A stretch of DNA of 11,275 nt, taken from the NCBI RefSeq assembly GCF_001949145.1, contig NW_019091385.1:1385170-1396444 (forward strand), written 5' to 3'. Origin of the DNA: Acanthaster planci (lineage: Eukaryota; Echinodermata; Asteroidea; Valvatida; Acanthasteridae). Shown here in pieces: positions 7,496 through 11,275 of the stretch (positions are counted from its first letter, which is position 1; each line of letters starts with the position of its first letter). Both the position numbers and the translations under genes were made by a program. The notes below the pieces were generated by a model, which worked only from the letters and a program-made list of their open reading frames with translations, did no database searches and was not told where the DNA came from.

Positions 7496-7565
7496 TGGCA
7501 CCTGTTGTGACGACGACAATTATATATCGTTGGATTCAGATCATATTAACCTTTTGGAGGATTAA
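7468..7565 (+). other. poly-T 3' splice-site motif and candidate terminal exon
   Basis: Twelve T residues (7468-7479), then CTCCAG, make a strong metazoan polypyrimidine-AG acceptor with the AG at 7484-7485. After it, the frame starting at 7488 reads 25 residues, including CCDDDNYISLDSDHINLLED, to a TAA at 7563. This would suit an acidic C-terminal tail. A second frame from 7486 is open even longer (33 codons), so coding is not established. Confidence 0.2.
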
Positions 7566-8425
7566 GGAAGATCCATTGACTTGTTAATTTCCGGGGCTTC
7601 CCGATGTTTCCGTAAGAAAAAGACATCAGTGGCCAGAAGAATAACCCGTCTTGGGGTTGGTTTGGGAGCGACCACAACGGGCATCACTGTTTCTTCTGCC
7701 GCGCTGTTTACACAGCGGGTTCCGCACAGTTGCCATGGGTGCAGTGAACTAATTCAAGTAAGAATTTCTGTCCAGCTGATTGGCAGTTTCTTTTGACAAG
7801 GCGGATTGTTTAACACCCCTCCCCTGGTGAGGTTGTTGAAATTCAGCATCACAACCCTTGGGTCTGAGGCCTTCCATGTGATGGCATAAGTGTTTAAAAC
7901 AGGGTTGAAAGGTGGCTCCGAGTGCCCGAGAAAGAGGAATGCTATTTGAAAAAAATTAATGAATGCGAGCAGGGTTGGGGCCCTCACTTTTCGTGGAGGA
8001 AGGGGGGTGGTTTTATTTTGTGTGAATAGTTAAAAATATAATTTGACAACCCATCAAAAATTCAAAAGAAATGGAAAGATTGTAAGAATACAAATTTAGT
8101 TTTTACTTGAGATACCCCAGCGATATCGGCCTACGTGTCATTGAACCCGAACAACGTTGATTTGACACTCTTTCAATGGGGCTTAGTGCACTGTACCTGT
8201 ATACTTCGCATATGAGATACAACTTCCAATTTGGGATCAAACTTCTAGATTGGGCGCCCGATCTATGTACTTGACCACCAAAATGGGGTCAGGTACCAGA
8301 CTTGTGGAGCAGCTGTCGAATGTAATCTGGTGTTCATGGTAAACTATATTATTATCTCCAGATGCTTATTACATCAAGAAGTAAGTTTCAAGGTGTTTGT
8401 TTGATATAATCATGCGATTATTCTG
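7566..8425. other. no convincing gene
   Basis: A plus-strand frame (7581-7796) starting at TTG and a minus-strand frame (7754-7987) starting at GTG have no recognisable motifs. A donor-like CCGTAAGA lies near 7610. A few G-rich patches (7976-8013) are present. I see no RNA gene or mobile element. Confidence 0.5.
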
Positions 8426-8462
8426 TTGAATCTTTTCAAAAACACACTCCACCCATTCCAAG

Positions 8463-8515
8463 ATTGCACAGGCCGGCCCTCTTCGCAAACATTATTGACG
8501 GGGAACTTGTTGGAG
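8463..8515 (+). other. candidate internal exon with consensus donor
   Basis: GGAG|GTAAGT at 8512-8521 is a nearly ideal splice donor. Upstream lie two AGs nine bases apart, at 8461-8462 (after cacccattcc) and 8470-8471. Either could be the acceptor and both keep the same frame. That frame reads LHRPALFANIIDGELVG, which looks like protein. A single base starts the exon before the first codon, matching the two bases left over at the candidate donor at 6929. I cannot assign a family, and two other frames cross part of the interval. Confidence 0.2.
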
Positions 8516-8619
8516 GTAAGTTTTTTTGGGTCAAGCTTAAGTGATCACCAACGTGACTTCTTCTCACGCACACTCGGCCCTTTTTTTCCTCCCTTGGCAA
8601 CCGCCTTTCCTTCGGAGGT

Positions 8620-8638
8620 AGATTACCACAGGTAATCT
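8620..8638. repeat. 8-bp inverted repeat with 3-bp spacer
   Basis: AGATTACC (8620-8627) and GGTAATCT (8631-8638) are perfect complements around ACA. This could be a dimeric factor site or chance. It follows a T/C-rich run at 8580-8613. Confidence 0.35.
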
Positions 8639-8778
8639 CACCATTTGTCCTAACCTTTTCAAGAAATCAGCACTGCTCGCTATTATGGAAAGGCGCTCCA
8701 ACGTGTTTTCCACCATTGAGCGCTGTAAAAAGGATATATTTGGTTAGACGCCTGTAGCGGGTAAACTGAGCTCGGTAG

Positions 8779-9030
8779 TCTAGGGTGGTTGAAGGGAGCC
8801 AATTTGGAGCGCGTAACGGCCGGTTCGTACTTCACGCAAACTTATTGAACACGAACATGAATCGTGAAGTCAGAGCAAGTGTTCTCGTTTCGAATTGGTC
8901 AGCGTTTAACACATTTCAAATTTATGTGATGTCAAATTCGCTTTTGCATTTGCCTGAAATAAAAACCGGCCTTTATATCGGGGCCGATGTTGTAAAACTT
9001 AAGGTTGTCTCGCTTCATGTTTGAAATAAA
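8779..9030 (+). other. doubtful terminal exon ending at an AATAAA
   Basis: The frame opens after a TAG at 8776 and runs to TGA at 9022-9024. Its first ATG is at 8857. It includes SQFGARNGRFVLHANLL and reads plausibly as protein, but I do not recognise it. The stop runs directly into an AATAAA (9025-9030) and a GT-rich stretch follows at 9046-9063. Another AATAAA lies at 8958-8963. A stop codon abutting the poly(A) signal would leave almost no 3' UTR, which is unusual and argues for caution. Confidence 0.15.
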
Positions 9031-9164
9031 AATCGAAAGGAGGACGGTGTTCATTGGAGGTGTTTAAATTGGCAAACCAAAATACTACAGTGTCACTGGA
9101 CTGAAACAACAGTAAATCATTTAAGAAGAAATGGCACAATGACCATTGAAAAATTGGATAAATT

Positions 9165-9191
9165 GGGGGTGGGGTGTGGGTTGGGTGGGGG
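9165..9191 (+). other. G-quadruplex motif
   Basis: Five G-runs of 3-5 bases (9165-9169, 9171-9174, 9178-9180, 9183-9185, 9187-9191) are separated by loops of 1-3 bases. This satisfies the standard G3+ N1-7 rule with short loops, a strong predicted quadruplex. The minus strand is the matching C/A-rich stretch. Confidence 0.75.
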
Positions 9192-10046
9192 TGGCGACAC
9201 AAAGGGGACTTTAAAAGGAGTGCATCCAAAAATGCATTTCCTGCCCGTCCAGCGCTCTGTATACCCGAGCGATATTTACACAAGACCATTTATGATGGAT
9301 TTGCACTGAATTAGCTTTCAAATTCCCGTGAAGGTTTATATAGTTCTATTGTCGTCTCTGAGGAAACGTTTAAGTAATATCAGGCGACTATTAATGGAGT
9401 GATTGTGCTCGCTAACAAATTCAGAAAGCTTGGAAACAGAAGCCTCCTGCTCAGTTTCCAAGCTTTATGAATAGTTTTTTCATATGGATCGAAACGAGAG
9501 AATGAAGGAGAAAGAACCTCCGAGGAAATCTTAACAGGTGCAATAATATTATGCAATATTCCAAGCTGCTCACTCGCAAAGTCCCCGAGTGCCGAGGGGG
9601 AACAGTAGCTTTTATTAGATTTTTAATGTATTCTACTCGAAAGTGGGCGGGTGAGGTCTGTTGCGCGAGGAAAATACAGCAGTCTGGTCCCGTTTTCTGT
9701 GATCACACATTACACAAAATGAGGTAAGTGCATGCAACGCGTGTGTGTTGCCGGCTCTCTGTTTATAGTTTGAGTTGTTTTGCCGTCAAGCAGGCGTGAA
9801 AAATCGTCGTATCATTTTGGGGCTTTTAGCGAGACTTTGGAGCTCCTGTGATGATTTCTACACTGCATCCTGGTGAAACCACGAAGGCGTCATACGTTCT
9901 TAGTTGGGATGGTTGTTAGGTTGTTTTTGTTATGTTGTGGAGGTGAATGGAGGCGATGGATTGAGGTCGGGCGTCAAAGTCTAAAAACCCGTCGACTTAT
10001 CGTGAAGTTAATTAGACCTGTAACATAATGACGGCATGCTTTACGT
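9192..10046. other. mostly featureless, possible tiny first exon near 9719
   Basis: No open frame here looks coding. GGGCGGG, an SP1-type box, lies at about 9645-9651. About 70 bases later, AAAATGAG|GTAAGTG combines an ATG (9719-9721) with a strong donor (GT at 9724-9725), as in a first exon that encodes only Met plus two bases. I cannot see the continuation. CACTCG...CGAGTG (9571-9591) is a minor inverted repeat. Confidence 0.25.
9425..9466. repeat. perfect 13-bp inverted repeat (hairpin)
   Basis: AAAGCTTGGAAAC (9425-9437) and GTTTCCAAGCTTT (9454-9466) are exact reverse complements around a 16-base loop. It is followed closely by a run of six Ts at 9475-9480. I do not recognise it as a known RNA. 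It is longer than expected by chance in a window of this size. Confidence 0.7.
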
Positions 10047-10078
10047 ACAGAGTGTCCCAGAAAAAAACAAACCCTGAG
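10047..10078. mobile_element. possible transposon-end-like motif
   Basis: The string gagtgtcccagaaaaaaac resembles the GGTGTCCCA(G/A)AAA-type termini of several animal DNA transposons, as I recall them. I can point to no specific family. I found no inverted partner within the window and no target-site duplication, so this is a weak call. Two unexplained protein-like frames follow within 400 bases, which is why it is worth recording. Confidence 0.15.
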
Positions 10079-10102
10079 TAAAGGGGTTAATATGCCCAAA
10101 CT

Positions 10103-10399
10103 ATGAGATATGATCATAATGTACAAAGATCTCTGAAAAGTAGAAGCAGTATTCATTCTAATGATACCTTGATGGTATCCCTCCTGTCATGCATGACTGA
10201 ACACCATCGTCTTGAAAATGGGGTATCCGAACTCAGTTGTAACACTATGGATAAACCAGTTAATGAGTTTGTCCTTATTCAACCAAACTTCAGCCACTCA
10301 AGCAAAGTGCGTTCAATGAACGTCAGTGGAACTCATGAGAATGACACTGACGTCAATCACACTAAAGAGACAACAAGGAAAAGAAACCACCCATTTTAA
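10103..10399 (+). CDS. unidentified 98-residue open frame
   Basis: The frame starts at an ATG at 10103, with in-frame TAA at 10088-10090. It is hydrophilic and rich in Ser, Asn, His and Thr, with a basic end (KETTRKRNHPF). Sequons NFS, NVS, NDT and NHT occur in its second half, but there is no signal peptide, so they are probably meaningless. Codon choice is even. It lies 25 bases downstream of a transposon-end-like motif and 25 bases before the next candidate frame. I do not recognise the protein. It may be a fragment of a mobile element or chance. Confidence 0.2.
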   Translation: MRYDHNVQRSLKSRSSIHSNDTLMVSLLSCMTEHHRLENGVSELSCNTMDKPVNEFVLIQPNFSHSSKVRSMNVSGTHENDTDVNHTKETTRKRNHPF

Positions 10400-10424
10400 A
10401 AATTGCCCACTCGGTCAATTCGAA

Positions 10425-10568
10425 ATGGATGAGTTCTTTGTGTTCTTTCTTAAGCAGAAACGCATACAGGACGGTATGGACACCTGGGAAGATGCGCGCA
10501 AAGCACTGTGGGAAGGGGAGCGCAAGGACGCGCTTGCTTCCTTGTTGGTGGCATTGAACGCGGATTAG
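10425..10568 (+). CDS. unidentified 47-residue small ORF with coding-like codons
   Basis: The ATG has G at -3 and G at +4. The peptide, which includes MDTWEDARKALWEGERKDAL, is predicted amphipathic helix with a charged middle and ends SLLVALNAD. G/C-ending codons are common (GAG TTC, AAG CAG, GAC ACC, GCG CGC), unlike the AT-rich surroundings, which suggests real or recently real coding sequence. The frame is open upstream to 10326, so it may be the end of a longer exon. A different frame continues plausibly to 10711 (HDDDEQIVFASIIGIGLV), so a frameshifted remnant is possible. No family recognised. Confidence 0.3.
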   Translation: MDEFFVFFLKQKRIQDGMDTWEDARKALWEGERKDALASLLVALNAD

Positions 10569-10711
10569 TATTGAGACACACAAACAATGCAGAATTTCTG
10601 CGCTTTTTAATTTCCGTCCCTATCTTTCGCCATGATGATGATGAGCAGATTGTGTTTGCTTCCATCATCGGTATTGGGCTTGTGCTTTACTGCTTGTTAC
10701 AGCCACATTGA

Positions 10712-11275
10712 GCGCTGAGCTGAGCGTGTGTCCCTAATATCACACAGGGCGTAAACTCACGAACAGTGATCTCGGGTTGTTGATTACGGATCTGAAGTGC
10801 AAAAGGAGTGCAGCTGTGCTAAAATTCAAGATAGCAGTCGCCATTTTAACACTCAACGAGAAGATGAGATGATATTCACGATCTTACCATAAATCAAATC
10901 ACAAAATGGTTGAGGTAAATTCTCTCCTGCGGCCATGTATGTAAGCCTTCTGTTATGTCTTCCTTATTGTGAGTGCTTTCTACTTCATGCAACCAAAGTA
11001 ACGCTAAGTTGCAGTATGTGCCTATTTGTTATGTCTGCCATCTTTATCATTGACGTTCTCCATCCGCTCCCCAATAACATAGAGGGTGAGAATCTTGTTT
11101 GCGAACGATGTTCGCGTGTTGGTTCTCTTCATTTGGAAGCTCGTTCTCATGTCATTTGCTTGGAGCGCGCATCACCGACGTATATAGGTTTGAGCTGCCT
11201 GACGACAGCAGTTACCGAATCATTGATTTAGAATCAGTACGAATCGAGAGCCTATTTTGTATTTGTTTGTTTGTT
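10712..11275. other. no convincing gene
   Basis: The 98-codon plus-strand frame at 10935-11231 starts at an ATG and is Cys/Leu-rich at first, but it shows no recognisable family motif or splice signals. TATATA at 11181-11186 is a lone TATA-like string. GCGAAC-gat-GTTCGC near 11101-11115 is a short inverted repeat. The window ends in a short TTTG run that may be the start of a microsatellite. Confidence 0.45.

Noticed and set aside
9165-9289. Minus-strand Pro/His-rich frame across the G-rich tract
   Set aside because: Its His/Pro run simply reads the complement of the G-quadruplex motif; no independent support.
8714-10717. Shared 12-mer cattgagcgctg at 8714 and 10706
   Set aside because: A few exact 12-mer matches are expected by chance in a window of this size, and flanks do not match.
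11101-11115. GCGAAC-gat-GTTCGC resembling a bacterial LexA-type box
   Set aside because: Spacing is wrong for that operator and the context is animal DNA.
1-11275. CRISPR array, bacterial operon or phage genes
   Set aside because: No regularly spaced repeats, no ribosome-binding-site-led gene series and no phage-like proteins; the window is eukaryotic in character.

Overview
The window looks like animal (metazoan) nuclear DNA, not bacterial or viral. It holds one unmistakable gene, an intronless GT31-family beta-1,3-galactosyltransferase-like Golgi enzyme on the minus strand. Around it lie long, AT-leaning, gene-poor stretches with splice-site-like motifs, poly-T tracts, paired AATAAA signals and degenerate repeats. 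Large families of single-exon B3GALT-like genes are typical of invertebrate deuterostomes such as lancelets, and that is my best guess for the source. The sequence alone does not prove it.

Layout. 1-1582: no convincing gene. It contains a short dispersed repeat present in three partial copies (8-34, 738-757 inverted, 1483-1533) and a CTCF-like motif just past the 3' end of the glycosyltransferase. 1583-2941 (minus): the complete 452-residue glycosyltransferase. 2942-3193: its 5' flank, with an in-frame stop, a near-perfect splice donor and an 18-19 bp tandem duplication. 3470-3760 (plus): a doubtful 96-residue two-hydrophobic-segment ORF with a good start context, followed by two AATAAA signals and a GT-rich element at 4079-4118. 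4120-5330: mostly featureless, with two E-boxes in a short direct repeat. 5333-5998 (plus): an unusually long open frame (222 codons). Its last 64 codons start at an ATG and read like the tail plus signal anchor of a type II membrane protein, behind an inverted CCAAT pair and a GTCACGTG site.

6000-7500: a cluster of promoter-like and first-exon-like signals on the plus strand: a CTCF/YY1-like GATGGCGGC start, a perfect CRE, a 46-codon ORF ending at a splice donor, and a 12-T polypyrimidine tract with an AG. 7500-9720: small candidate exons, a strong G-quadruplex motif, a perfect 13-bp-stem hairpin and a possible ATG-AG|gtaagt first exon. 10047-10711: a transposon-end-like motif followed by two consecutive ORFs that read like protein but that I cannot name. 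10712-11275: nothing clear.

Only the glycosyltransferase is firmly supported. The rest are candidates, given with low confidence and tests. I did not find a convincing new multi-gene system. The most worthwhile leads are the plus-strand 5.3-6.0 kb open frame, the 6.65-6.93 kb candidate first exon, and the 10.05-10.57 kb possible mobile-element remnant.
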